Part shown: piece after piece, positions 38,036-50,800 of the stretch
Position numbering within the stretch: the first letter of the stretch is position 1
How the letters are laid out: each line of letters opens with the position of its first letter
Origin: Ancylostoma caninum
Lineage: Eukaryota > Nematoda > Chromadorea > Rhabditida > Ancylostomatidae
NCBI GenBank assembly: GCA_037903475.1
Contig: JBAJFG010000545.1
Coordinates: forward strand, 1,426,001 to 1,490,000
Direction: 5' to 3'
DNA: 64,000 bases
Translations under genes and position numbers: made by a program
The notes under the pieces: generated by a model
Database searches by the model: none
Told to the model about the DNA's origin: nothing
What the model saw: only the letters and a program-made list of their open reading frames with translations

Positions 38036-39513
38036 CCGCTTTACACACCACACCCATTATATAACCAATGGCTCGCACCTTTTTCTTCAGCCATGAATCG
38101 AGTGTAGCATACCCTTCAAAAATAACCTACCTTCTTCGTTCTTTTTTCAAATTTATTCGTAAGTATGTATATATCTTTTCATTTGATAAATATTACGTTA
38201 CTGTATTCTTACCGAGGAACCGAAAAAAGGCAAAAGGGTACCGGAAAAAGGCAGATATCGATTTATTGACAAATCCTGACCTAAACAATAGATATAAGAA
38301 TCCTCTCTATCAGTTATTGGTACGAATAAACCGGTCGAATGAAGCAAAGAAAAAGAAAAAAAAAACAAGACAGAAAAGGTACAAATCATCATGCTATCCG
38401 CTAGCAACATCACAGAAGCTCGATCAGTAAAGAATACTGGCACGAAAGAAGTAAACAATCTCATTGACACCTTATTCACGGAGAAAAGGCTTTTTCATTC
38501 CCTCCTCTCTGAAGCACGCCAAGTCTTGCCATGCATGGGAACCCTAACCCCAAAATTGGAGCTGACAGCTGCTCTATGAGCATCAGCCGCCCCGCCCATT
38601 AGCACTAGAAATATGAGAGCGAGTGCCAATTCGTTCTGACGGGACCGAATGTTTTCCGAAATGTGGGCGGAGCTATGGAGGGATAGTCCATGTCATTAGG
38701 ACAACTTGAAACTCACGTCATCGATTAATGTAAGAAAATATGACAGTCCTCCCGAACTATACAACTCTACAATTGTTTACAATTCAATAGTAAAGACAGT
38801 AGCAATCATCAGTAAGTAAAAATTACTTTCTAACTGCGACAGGAGTATTTCAATGGCACATCTTTGCGACAATCTTCCTATGTGTGCTAAATCGAAGCAT
38901 CCAATGGCTTCTCAAGCCCGTAATTACACGTTAAACAACGATTACAACGCGACCTCTTCTGAACAATATGCGGACACATCTCCCATCCGAAAGATACTGT
39001 AAGAATAGAGACAGCCGGTCCGAAGATTTAAGGTGAACTATCAGACATTGCGCAGTCCCGAATCACTGCTGCTTCTCTATTTTCCTACTGTACCTTTCAC
39101 ACATGGGAAATTTGTACAAATGAAAAAAGTGAGCCAAATAATTGAAAAGAGCTATTGAGCCATTTACACCGCTACGAGTAGGCAATGACTGGAATGTCTA
39201 CAAAAAGAGAGAGAGGACAAAGCAACAATAATACTTTGCAGCTGCAAAATTTAACACTGACCAAGTCGTTGTATCATTTTGCAGAAATATTTCGGACAGT
39301 TCTTACATATTCGAAATAGTGAGCGGTGCGCATGCAGATCACCGTAGATCGAAAACACTATACTCACCATGTGATTCAATCAATATGTAGGCAGAACACA
39401 ATGGACTACTCAAACGAGCGAGAACACGAGTTAGAAGCAGAACCTCATCCCCAATTTGCCTTCGAGACCTTTCCAGAAACAGAATCTTCGCAATAAGCAG
39501 GAACAAACTTATA

Positions 39514-39739
39514 TGGTCTGTTAGCTCTGGGAATGCACCAGAGTGGACTTCGTCTACAATTGCGATCGCAGTGGTATCGGCCTATCTTTACATCTTTTTC
39601 TGTAAGTTTTGATAAGTATGTGATGTTATTCCTTCCATTTTGATGTTTCGCTACTCTCTCCGAACGAACCAGCCGATACCACTGTGGTGGCGATTGCAGA
39701 CAAAGTCTACCCTGGTGCCCTCCCTGGCCTAACAGACTG
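39514..39739. mobile_element. MITE-like element with about 68-bp TIRs
   Basis: Left arm 39514-39581 and right arm 39672-39739 are reverse complements at roughly 80 percent, sharing ctgttag, gcaccag, gtctgca/gtctaca and agtggtatcggc. The 90-bp core is AT-rich and non-coding. Confidence 0.7.
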
Positions 39740-39775
39740 TACGTTCAAGACTACAGAATGCCTGAAACCCACCGA

Positions 39776-39851
39776 ATTTTGGGGTTGAAGGTGAGGTTCT
39801 GGCATGAACATGTTCATGTTCATGCCAGAACCTCACTTTCGACCCCAAAAT
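39776..39851. repeat. 76-nt near-perfect palindrome
   Basis: Arms of about 37 nt start attttgggg and end ccccaaaat, enclosing tgaggttctggcatgaacatg and its complement, with a 2-nt centre. The only two differences would be G-U pairs in RNA. It lies 35 bp from the previous MITE-like element. Confidence 0.85.
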
Positions 39852-40544
39852 CCAAAATCATGAACCCAGTTTCCAACAATTTTGTTGGCATTATATAGAG
39901 TTCCTCTAACTTCTCCAGTAAGAGATGCAAAGACTGGTGCAAGATTATCTGCATGAGCTAATAAAGTCTAGTATATTAGCTGTAACCGAATAGCCCACGA
40001 CATTATTGGGACATCTCCGTTACTTCGCAAGAAGATCCATGATCTACTAAAACATCAATCGTGGGAGCGGTGTGAGACTCTGCCTTTGAACGGGTGATCA
40101 AAATCGGATTCAAAAACTCTAAGCCGCCGAAAAGAAATTGTTATCAGGAATCAGACAACGACAAAAACAATGCCAGGAATACCAATGCCAATTACTGCAA
40201 TAAATTAAAAGTGTATAAATGAATAACTTATGAAGACCACAACTAATTCAGGGAACAGACAACGAAAGATAACGAAAACTGTATTACCTTATTATGATGG
40301 CGATAAGGCGTAGTTACAAACCCATGAAGACGTTTGCAGCGCTACTACTAGCACAATGCACTGGGACGAAGGACTAGGTTAGTCTAATTTACGAATGGCA
40401 GTAGTCATCGAAAAAAAAGCTAGAGACAATCCGCAGTTCCTGAACCCTATTCTCCTCAACTACGTATACGTATGTCTTGTCTCCGTCATTCTGCTGACAC
40501 TCCGCTACGCGGTGAGAGCAGCATTTAGGACCACTTTTCTACAT

Positions 40545-43500
40545 TCAGTAATCGAAGCTCCTTTGAGTGCTGCTCCCACTATCCATATGACGTAGGCCAC
40601 AAACTGTGTAGGCACCAGAATCATCTGAAGATGAGATACGACGCTCACCACGTAACTCTACTGGCCTCTCGATCGACGGCGAGCTGACTCTTCGATTATC
40701 CAAGTCATCTGGTAGACCATTCTTATGCTTATCCTGCTTCTTCTCCTCATCGACTAAATCTGCTCGATGATTCAGCAGCTTCACTTCCTCGATCGACAGG
40801 CTATTTCGATGTTTGGGGACTTCTTCGGACACGCTCCTGCGATGTGGTGACTCTGTGATCTCGTCCATACGACGATAAGCGTCGCCAACGTCTCCGCTTT
40901 TCTCTTCTCTAATCGTTTGCAGTTCTACCTAAACAATGAAGAGTAATGATATCAAAGAGAAATAACAGGAAAAATGTTGATTGAATCCAAGAAGAAATTG
41001 AATTCAAGTAAAAAGCACAGAATATGAACGCGAAATTCATTGAAAATGCGACTTTACAATTTCTACTTTTCTGTAGATTGAGAAAATGGTGTACAACAAC
41101 TAGATTTTTCTTCAGTTTTCAACAACATTTTCAGAGCTACACTCAACCACCACTGCAAGGAATGGTACTTACCTCATCAATATCCACAGAGCTCCTACGG
41201 CGCCGAGGAAGTTTGTGATGAAGGCCAAGTGCTGACACTCTTCGTTTCAGATTGTCCATCCCTATGAACGTATATCATATAATTAAAGAAGAAGCGAAAT
41301 GAAGCAAAACAACATCATGATGAGAAAACCGTGGTAGTGTCACTTTTGAGCTTAATATTTTATAAATACAATAATTCCAAACCTTCTTCAAGTTTAGAAT
41401 GCTCCTTTTCCTTCAGCTCGGGTTGGATTGGAATATCTTCAGGCATCTTTCTCATCCGTAAACTGGCAGTGGTTACCAGACCTTTACGGCGTTTATCCTA
41501 GAAACGATAACTTTACTATTATACTGAATAGAGCATGAGACAAAGTAGGATCACAAGTGAAAACAGCATATAAAACATAGCTCGAGGAAGAATATTCTCC
41601 ATTAAATGAAATGAAATAAGATTATAGAGAAAAAGTCGTTACCATATTGTGATTTCTTGTCCACATCAGCTCATCACGCTTCTCCTTCGAGAGTGGATTC
41701 TCCAACAAAGAGTTCTTTATAGCACTCGTCACCTAAGAAGTTAATTTCTTATCTTGTGAAATAATAAACACATGGAAATGCGCAACGAAATGTCAAAATG
41801 AACTAACACGTACCAAAATAACTTCGGCAAGTATTTCATACTGGGCTCTCTGATGCATAACATCAATCGCACGTAATGCAAGATCTGGCGCACCGTTGTA
41901 CAAAGCCATATATACACCAGTGAGCAACTCCAAGAGTAGACCCGTGTTCACGTGTTGACGTGGCTTCCTGGAAAATATTAGAACCTCGTAAAAATGCTAC
42001 CAAAATTCATTACCGTTAAACCGACATTCGTCTATATTGAGAAAATCTCGTTAGAAAATAGTTTTCCTTTCATCTCACCTATACGTAAGTAGAAGACAAC
42101 AGAGCTTAAACGGAGCTTGAAAAGCTGACTACCACTGTCTACTCCCCAAGAAACAGATTTCGCTGACATAAGTACTTCATAAATCCAATAGTAAAGAGGT
42201 GTTGGGAAACCCTCTGCTACAGATCCCAGCCATATGACAATGCATTACTGAGGAAAAGAGAGCAACTTACTAATCATGAGGAATGAATATCCTACTCATA
42301 GCAAATTCTTTGCTTGCTTAACATTGGACAGTATAAAAATCAAAAAAAAAAATGCAAGAGAGCGATTTGCAGCAGGAGATATTCCGTGAGTAATCATGTT
42401 TTTTCATTCCACATAGATGAGCAACAGCAAATGACACCATATTTGCAAACTCTATGTGATCACGCAATTTAAACAACAGCTAGTAACGCGATTTCGAGCA
42501 AGTTCAGTTGTGATAAGCACATGGCCTGCTGTGGTTAGCACATGGCCTCAACACGACTGGCATTCGCAGATAGCCATCAGTAACAAAATCAAGTATAGTA
42601 GGAAGCAAAAACAGGTTACTCACTTCGAGTAGTCTTCGAGAACTTCGGACGAGTGCTCCGAATCCATTACTTTGCTGACGAAATCTGTTTCAGGAAAAGT
42701 GAAGCCACTCTCACATATTGAAAGCGTAGCCAAACAGATGTGTCGTGAAACGACATCAGACGACAGGTACACCAAACTACCGTTCACCTGAACATTTTGG
42801 AAATGAGTGTTGGCAAAGTTATTACTTCATTAGAATTGATCTGCGCTGACAGAAAGCAAGAAGATAGAGGTTCAGAAGTCAGTCAGAGAACAGAATTTAA
42901 TGGGACAAGCACTAGTAATCTCAAACAGTAAAGATGAAAAAGAGGACAGTATGATGAACAACAATGAAGATGTATTTCGTACTGACCGATTTTAAAATCC
43001 TGGCTAAGATGAAGAACTTGGACTCCGAATTGAATTCTTCAACGGTTGGGTAAGGACCAACCCTGACGGTGGTCTAAAAAATCCAGCGATTTGATAGAAA
43101 TATAGTGAACATGATACATTTTAGGCTAATGAATTAAGAGAAGATGTAACTAATGCATTCAAGACACCAGAAAATAAAGGAACAAAATTGCTCGAATTCA
43201 GCATTAAGGTAGTGAGTTGCAGTGACACTACATATATCAGACGCGATAACAATGGTAAGATAAGAGCTAAAGAGAACGATAGATCGGAAGAAATAAACTA
43301 ACCAAAACCGAGGGAGAATTTCCAGGCTTCATCATGGTAATCTCTGGTAATGCACTGATCTTTGTAGGATCGTGGTAGATGCTTGGATAGCGAATAGATG
43401 GAATACGCACTTCCTCTACCTGTAATGAAACTGAAATTCAGGAAAGAACGCTATTAATGAAGTAAGCATGAAAAACAAGCAAAACTATAGGTGTCACATT

Positions 43501-45403
43501 GCAACCAAATCACAGTCGCTCCAAACTGCAGCGAAAGGGGTTTCCGGCTAAAATCGAATGAATACTAAAACGAACCTTCTTTATCATTTTATCAGAGTTG
43601 GGGCTGCCTTCCAAGATTTCTTCATTGTACACGGCTAGAAAGAAGATTTCAAAAACAGCAACACTTTTTTGTTGCTTCTTCGATAAGGCATAGAGATAAG
43701 TGCCGATGAAAGAAGGTACGAACTGCAGCGCATATTGACGAAGAACTCCTGAAAAATGCTTGTGAGGCCACTTTCCTTCGTGGAACGTGTGAACTGTAAA
43801 TCAGACATCGTATAGTGTGCTTCACTAAGGAACATAGTTGTGAAGGGATCAGAGGAAGAGAGAACGGGAGAAATACTGTGGTATTCGGAAAGGCAGGCGA
43901 GCAAAGCAGACAAAAGGCACAAATACTAAACCTAACTATCGATATTTTTGAAACAGACCATACAGAAAAGAGAGGAATGAAGACAATAAAGCAGCTTAAA
44001 CAACATTTCCGAGCGAATGTAAAGATGCCCAACATGACAAATAGCTACTGAGCATCCCAACAGCATTGCATATGACTTTTAAACGGCAAAAGCAGGAACT
44101 CCAGCATCTCGACCCAATCATGGGTCTGGAAGGGCACACGGCTCAGTTCTCGCATCTCGCGGACATAGGATTTCGTCCCTATATCACGAATGAAGCACGG
44201 AATTGGTAGGAACTATCTGTGGCATTAACAGAAAGGTTAATGGGACAGATCCTCATAAGAAGATGAAACACCTCAAAAAGCCTAGGCAACGAAGGGACAG
44301 GACAAGGGATCAAAGGAGTGCTTTTAAAAATCAGAAAAGAGACCAGAACCATCGTTTGATCACTATCAAAATCACTCACCTCCTTTGTAATACAAGGCTA
44401 GAATTTGGGCCACAAGTGGTTGCACGAGGTCTACATCTCTGAAACACAACAAAATAAACTATATTCTACTGTTGTAACATGAAACACTTCCTACCACTAC
44501 TTTGAAAAGCAATTTAAAAACCGTGCCTGTAGTTCACTGTGATGTAGTTTGCGCACAACATTGTGTTTTGGGCCCACTTCCCCAAGAACTTCTTTGTGAC
44601 CTCCACATCATCTCGTCCACTGAGACGGATAGATGTCTTCGATAAATCAGTGAGAAAATCTTGCAGCTGTTCTCCATTCATGGCTTCATCTGAATGCGAA
44701 AAAGATAGGCAATGAACAAAGAAAAAAAGTCTCTCACGGGACAAACACCGTGAAAAATCGACTTTTGCTATTTGGAGCGATTTTTTCGATAGATAAGAAA
44801 AGACCAGAGCAATAGAGAAAATGCAGAAAACAACAATGCTCAATTGTCCTTCCGCATCAATTAGCACACGCCTGAATGGTGTGTGTGCGTAGGCTACGGA
44901 CAAGACACATTGACTGACGGTTACAGATTCAACGGAGTGCGTCCTTGCTTGCATAAGGGGCGGTAAACTTGAGAGAGCTTTGGTGTGCGCCAGTCTTTGT
45001 ATGGACTTCCAAATTATATTGCTGAACAGTACAAGCATGCTCGTTTTGAATCATTTTACTCAAAGTTGGACATGTGGGTAGAAGTATTAATGACACAAAG
45101 TCTATGCTTGATATAATCTGCATTGTTTGTTGGAAATCCCACCTACTGAGAAAAGCCAAATTTTCAGAGGAAAGCAGCTGTCACTTTATGAGGGAGTTTT
45201 TAATTTCCAGTACTTACTAAGGCAAAAGGGAAGCTATTATTAACAAGGCTGTCATTATTTTAACCTGTCATCGTAAGCTTCCGCGCAAGTGGGGACGCTG
45301 TTGCTTCTGATTCTTCTCTTTGCCGATCGCTTATTACAACTTCTTCGTTCATATTACTGTTAATAATCCCTATCATCTTTGGCTCGGACCAACAAATTTT
45401 CAT
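40545..45403 (-). CDS. FAM126: Hyccin/FAM126 family protein
   Basis: Twelve exons join in phase: 45265-45403, 44527-44689, 44380-44438, 43576-43748, 43303-43419, 42987-43073, 42624-42787, 41814-41967, 41643-41732, 41383-41497, 41173-41261 and 40545-40928. Translation from 45403 gives about 577 residues; the ATG at 45352 gives 560. Hyccin landmarks recur in order: VLRQYALQFVPSFI, VRIPSIRYPSIYHDP, VRVGPYPTVEEF, LLLELLTGVYMALYNGAPDL and KGLVTTASLRMRK. In animals Hyccin joins TTC7 and EFR3 to stabilise PI4-kinase III alpha at the plasma membrane. The C-terminal 200 residues are charged and probably disordered, as in vertebrate Hyccin. The exon 2 donor appears to be GC (ACAG|GCACGG); a GT alternative five bases on would need a poorer acceptor. 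The N-terminal 85 residues match vertebrates least. Confidence 0.9.
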
Positions 45404-45988
45404 TAATTCGAAAGATTTGCCACCGATTCCAGCTGGCGACCGTGCTATTCATTCTCAATTCGAGCGCCACCTCCAATGACGGGATAAAGCGGTAAAGAAA
45501 AGATATTAAAGCTCTACTGGTAGAAGAATGACATGAGGTGACCGGTTATACGTATTGATAACATCCTCAGCGACAATGGCTTCGCAGTAACCGTGACACC
45601 CTACCACAATATCTTCTTAGCTCTCTTTTCTTCTTCTTTGTTTGTGTCCTAATTCAAACATTCTAACAATTCCCTCCTTTTCTCCATTTCTGATTTTCCT
45701 TTTTTTCACTGGCGTATGACATGGTTCTGCCTGTCTTGTCTGCTACAAGCCGTGTGCCCCTCCAGTTAAAATGATCTTCCTGAGATGTATCTGCTCCGAG
45801 TAGATGTAGAGCATATTTTTTCCACCTATGCTATTTCTTGAGACTGAAAACTGTGGGAATTCTGCCCAAGAACGAACCACTTTTATTCTGTGGCTTTGGA
45901 TCCTTGTGCCAATTTTCGAGCCCTAGTTTTCGAGTATAGTTGTGTTGATGTGAAGACTGTGCAACAATGGAATTGCAGTTGCAATACT
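45404..45988. other. Short intergenic spacer
   Basis: This spacer between the 5' end of Hyccin and the 3' end of C3X-A contains no open frame of note. It must hold the Hyccin promoter; no TATA box was recognised. Confidence 0.4.
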
Positions 45989-45994
45989 TTTATT
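45989..45994 (-). promoter_or_regulatory. Poly(A) signal AATAAA of C3X-A
   Basis: AATAAA lies on the minus strand 40 nt past the C3X-A stop codon at 46034. Confidence 0.6.
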
Positions 45995-46033
45995 TTCATC
46001 AGTTATTTACAGATACTATACGGAAAATGTCAA

Positions 46034-49000
46034 TCAACGTCTTCGACGACAACACTGGTTCGTTCCACAACCGTAGAAGTCGCTCATACAGCTGCACAAA
46101 CCATCATTGAGTGGGCACGGTACGACCTGTAAATGCAGTTTATTTTGAGGGAATTTTTTCTTAGTTTTACGAGTAATATTTGAAACATGGACGTGTGTAG
46201 CTGATGTAGGATGCCTTCGCTTAGATGGCATCGAGTAATCCCTACCTCAAGTGGACATGCTTGCTGACAGGCTGCTTTGCAGATCGGACTGCACTGTTGT
46301 GGGCTCGTTAGGAGGCTGCACTTACTAATGCATTGTACTGCACAAGTAGACGAGCAAGTGACGGTATCCTGAAATAATTCCAGCAAAAATTCCTTTGCCA
46401 TCGTTAGCAATCATGTTTTGCCCTTTTTCCTCAGTGGTATCCGTGATACGAGTAGTTTACCAGAGGCTAAGATCTAGAGCTCTAATTTAAACGTAGATCC
46501 ACGCCAAATTGGGGCGATTTCTTACTACAGTAATGAAAAAAAAATTAGAATGATCAGATGAAAAACACGCACGCATGCAGTGAGCGTCGATGGCGTCGCT
46601 CTTTTTGCGGACTCGAGAGGCACGCGACACGACCGCGCCGCTTCAGCTGGAATCCTATCCGTGGCAACAAACCATGGGGTTATCTCGATATTTAGTTAGT
46701 TTGCGTGATAGTTAATGTGAAAAAGGATGAAAAACTATCAAGAAAACCCTTATTTGCCAGTACAGCGCTTATTCCAGCTCGAGCGGCGCGGCCGCACCGC
46801 GTGCTACCCGTGTCCTCAGAAAACGCAGCGCCGACGCTCACTGTAGTAACTCATACCTGCAGGGGCTGGTCGAGTATGATGCCAATTTTATGCGGTTGAG
46901 GATTCGGAAGGACTATCTCGACTTGATAGTCCTTGGTGCATTGTTGGCTACATCCAGGTTGACAGGCTGGCGCACACTTTGCAAACAATTGTTCGTTCAG
47001 AAGAAGAAAGTTCATGTTTTGCTGGCTCTAAATATATTTTTTAAAATGCGTAAAAATAAAAATATAATTTTTTCTTTCTCTTCTATAAAATGATGAGTGT
47101 CAGGCTACGCCAGTGGTCCGTACCCACTAGCACGCACTGCCTCCGAGCACTCTGCTTGTCTGTGCATCTGCACATTTTATTGGTACCCCCTCTTCTTTAG
47201 AGCGATTCTGTGGTGCGGCGCGTGCGGATGGGTCCAGACCCTCATAAAAATGTTTAAAAGGGTTACAAAAAGTTACAAAATTAAGGCGAAAATCTTACCG
47301 AGACGCACTGAGGGGTACAGGTCGGCATGCAGGCAGGAATGCACTGTTGTTGAGCAATTACTGGTGCGATCTTTTGTTCCGTGATGACCACTTGATGCTC
47401 CTGGACGCATGTAGGCGCACATGCAGGCATGCATTGAGAAGCACACTGTACAGCTGGCACAGGAATTGGATTTTCAATGATCAGTTCATGCTCCTGAACG
47501 CATGTGGAAGCGCATGTGGGCATGCACTGGGAGACACACTGAGCGGGAGCCGGAACCACGACCGTTGGTGGCACAGCTGTCGGATTGGCGACGATCACCT
47601 TCTGCTCCTGGATGCACTGAGTTGCGCAGGAAGGCATACAGGCGGGAATGCACTGGGAGGGAGCAGGCATTGGCATTGGATTGGCGACGATCACCTGCTG
47701 CTCCTGGATGCACTGAGTTGCGCAGGAAGGCATACAGGCGGGGATGCACTGGGAGGGAGCAGGCATTGGCATTGGATTGGCGATGATCACCTGCTGCTCC
47801 TGGATACACTGGGTTGCACAGATTGGCATACATGCGGGGACGCACTGAGGTGCAACCGGAACTGGGATCGGGGCTGGCAAAGGTATGTGTTGACTGAAAA
47901 TCAGCTCTTGCTCTTGGATGCATTGGGATGCACAGGTAGGCATGCAGGGAGCAACACATCCAGCTGGAGCGGCTGCTGGGACTGCTGTGGCACTGCCAAG
48001 GATCACCTGCTGCTCCTGGATACATGTTGGGGCGCATGCAGGCATGCATTCAGTGATGCACTGAGTAGCTGGCATAGCTACTGGGTTGGGGATGATCACT
48101 TGCTGCTCCTGAATACACTGTGATGCACAGCTAGGCATGCATGCGGAGAGGCACCGTGGCACGGGGGCTGGGATTGGAACTGGCGCTGGCACTGACTGGC
48201 TGAAGACCAGCTGTTGCTCCTGAAGGCACTGAGGAGCACATGTGGGCATACAGGGAGAGACGCACTGTAATGCCGCCATTGAAACTGGGTTAGCCATGAT
48301 CAGCTCCTGCTCCTGGATACATTGAGCTGTGCAAGCTGGCATGCAAGGAGCGGCACACTGAGATGCTCCTGGAACAGGGATCGGAACCGGCACAGGTGCA
48401 GGTTGACTGAAGATCAGCTGCTGCTCCTGGATGCATGGAGAAGCACACGTAGGCATACATGCCGATACGCACTGAGTGGCTGTTGCAATTACGGATTTGG
48501 TTACGACCACCTGATGCTCCTGAATGCACTGAGCTGCGCATGCAGGCATACAGGGAGAGGCGCACTGTACAGGAGCTGCAGCGGTAATCTGCTTGGTGAT
48601 GATCACCTGCTGCTGTTGAAGACACAGCGGATTACATGTAGGCATACAAGCGGAGATGCACTTCATCTGAGCTGGAATCGGCATCGGAGCAGGCGCCGCC
48701 GCCTGAGCCACAACCTGCTGTTTCTGAGTGGAGATGACCGGTAAACAAACGGAGTCGCACGTCTGCTTACAAAGTGGCCGACATGTGGAGAGAGTTGAGT
48801 GTAGAACACATGAGGTCTGGCACCTCTCCTCGCAAACTGGCGAGCAGAAAATGGGCGCATGCAGCTGTGGAAACGTTATTTGAATAGGAATCGTTCGCTG
48901 AGGCATGCATGACTTGGAACATGTGAGACCGCAGGATGCCTGGCAAGTTGAGGAGATCTTGATCCCAGCACATTGAGCGGTGCAGGTACGCTGGCAAGAT

Positions 49001-50754
49001 GGTCGACAAAGCAGCGCTTGTGTCTGGGCAGCACAGGAGCAGGTGGGCGGCGATGTAGGGGTGATACAGGTACAGCTTGGCGTCGATCCAGCCTCACAGG
49101 TGCACGAGTTCCTGACGAGCTGTGCACATGGGCAGCGTCGTTTCGCGAATGTCAGCGAAGACTGAAAATGAAACATTGTATGCTTCATAGTTAAATACCA
49201 ACGGTGCAGATGTTTGGCTCCTGCCCTCTATTGGTGAAACTACACCCATAATGGAGATATTTGCAAAATAATAGTTAAATAAAGTCGTAAGTTCTAGGAA
49301 TTTTTCATTGCTACTGTCAAAGGACAGCAGCTTACAATGTTTCTGAGAAATAAACCGCTGTGATCCTAGATGGAATAGTAGTACATGCCTAGACTGCGGC
49401 TGTCAGAATCGTACTGTGCTCAGTTCAACAGCACAAAGAAGGCAGTCGACTCGCACTACAGTTCATTTTTGGCATTCACTCGTTTGCTCATCAGCAAGGC
49501 TGAAGATATCCGTCTGTTTGTCTGTTATTCTGAAGAGAGATCGCTGAAGCGACGGGCAGGACGGAGGACAAATTCCGCCCCCGACGTGGCCTGCCAAAAC
49601 GGGACCAAAATCTTTTGCAGGCGACCACTTGCCTCCAACACTCTATGATTAGGCCTGTATAAAAATCGAACACATTGACAGCCGAAGGTTCTCACGCAAC
49701 CTATATATGGGCAAAATATACCTCTGAGTGGTAGTGCTACGTGACACTTGGTTTCGAGCACTACCTCAAGAGAAAAACCACAAAGTCCGAAAGTGGTCAG
49801 AGACGCAATCTCGCTGGCTTTTTGGATTCAAAAGCAGTGCTTCCAAGAGTAGAGCGAGAACAAGCCAGTTATTTTGTAGAGTGCGCTTCATTTATTAATG
49901 TGCTTCTTAACTTTCTTTTTTTAACTTTTTGCGCTCTGAACTTTTAAGAAAATCGAAAGAGAAAATACTTAAATCTTATGACTCACCCCAATAAATAAAA
50001 TGTTAGAGGAAAAAACCCAGACCAGGTTCCATCCTTATGTCGAAAAGGGGCAATTTTGGTGTTGGGTGCATTAAAGAGATAACCCAGGGTAAACGTGTTT
50101 GTGCCCCCGGGTTGACAGTGGGTAGATTTATGGGGGCTTCACACGTTTACCACACCTAATCTCACATGTACCTACGTCACCCCTTGATAGCCAGTAGTAA
50201 AACAAGTTTACTATCATAGTTAAAGTCAACCCTACCCAATGTGTATCTAATGGTAGCTTCCCCATTAGACATGATTTCAATGATAAACCACACCAATACC
50301 CTCCCGCCTCCCCCTCCCCCCTTCTCACAAGGGTTTCCTGATAGAGCCTGTGCATACTGAACTCCTATGAATTTGAGGACCAACCAAAAATGGATTGGAT
50401 TTCTTTCCGGGTCTTATAATTTCTTAGAGTACATCTACCACATAGTAGCTTTGGACTTATCTGAACTTAAAAAATCAATGCCACCAGTCACCGGATTATT
50501 TGATTCTTTAATGTCCCTTTGATTTCTTGAACATAGTCAACACTTTTATATCTGTAGTCATTGTAAGCTTGCGACAGTACGTGGTTAACATTATGAGGAG
50601 TACTGGTCAAGGATAATCTTATCTTTTCTTCAGGCAGAATTCACAGAAAGTAAGTAACGAAAAAAACAGAATTGTTGAAGAAGAATCAATAATACTGTAC
50701 CTGTTCCGTAATGTTCGCCAATAGTGCTAAACCCAGTAGAAGCGCTGCTTGCAT
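46034..50754 (-). CDS. Secreted C-X3-C repeat protein C3X-A (C_tripleX type)
   Basis: Exons, all phase 0: 50701-50754, 47299-49161, 46857-47027, 46246-46368 and 46034-46126, giving 767 residues. Exon 1 is a signal peptide (MQAALLLGLALLANITEQ). A dibasic FAKRR precedes CPC. The head (about residues 25-165) has CxC pairs and four C-X3-C-X3-C-X3-C modules. The body has about 15 units of the form C-x3-C-M-P-x-C-x3-C-(I/V)QEQ, alternating with linkers such as VIIANPMPMPAPSQ and PVPIPVPGA. Exon 4 adds two more modules (CSSTCAVQCISKC, CSPICKAACQQAC). Exon 5 ends CSCMSDFYGCGTNQCCRRRR. This is the repeat Pfam calls C_tripleX, function unknown. A disulfide-linked extracellular structural role is inferred. 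The exon 3 acceptor (TTTAG at 47028) was chosen for phase; one a few bases away is possible. Confidence 0.85.
50060..50260. repeat. Fragment of the gggtaaac/gttgac repeat family
   Basis: It contains gagataacccagggtaaacg, gggttgacagtgggtagatt and cacgtttaccacacctaatc, matching units of the 30645-31015 cluster. It lies in intron 1 of C3X-A. Confidence 0.55.
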
Positions 50755-50792
50755 TGTCGACCTGGACGTGGTGACGACGTCGCCAGTGATGC

Positions 50793-50799
50793 TTTTATA
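50793..50799 (-). promoter_or_regulatory. TATA box of C3X-A
   Basis: TATAAAA on the minus strand, 45 bp before the ATG at 50754. Paralogues B and C have the same spacing. It predicts a leader of about 12-15 nt. Confidence 0.75.
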
Positions 50800-50800
50800 G

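Larger units (their letters stand above)
37848..40544. other. Intergenic with inverted-repeat elements
   Basis: No coding exon was supported between the Clc-like and Hyccin genes. The interval holds the elements listed at 37905-38035, 39514-39739 and 39776-39851. Confidence 0.45.

Noticed and set aside
47347..48744. Long plus-strand frames (up to 258 codons) opposite C3X-A
   Set aside because: They are antisense shadows of the repetitive Cys/Pro coding sequence, with no start context or splice logic of their own.
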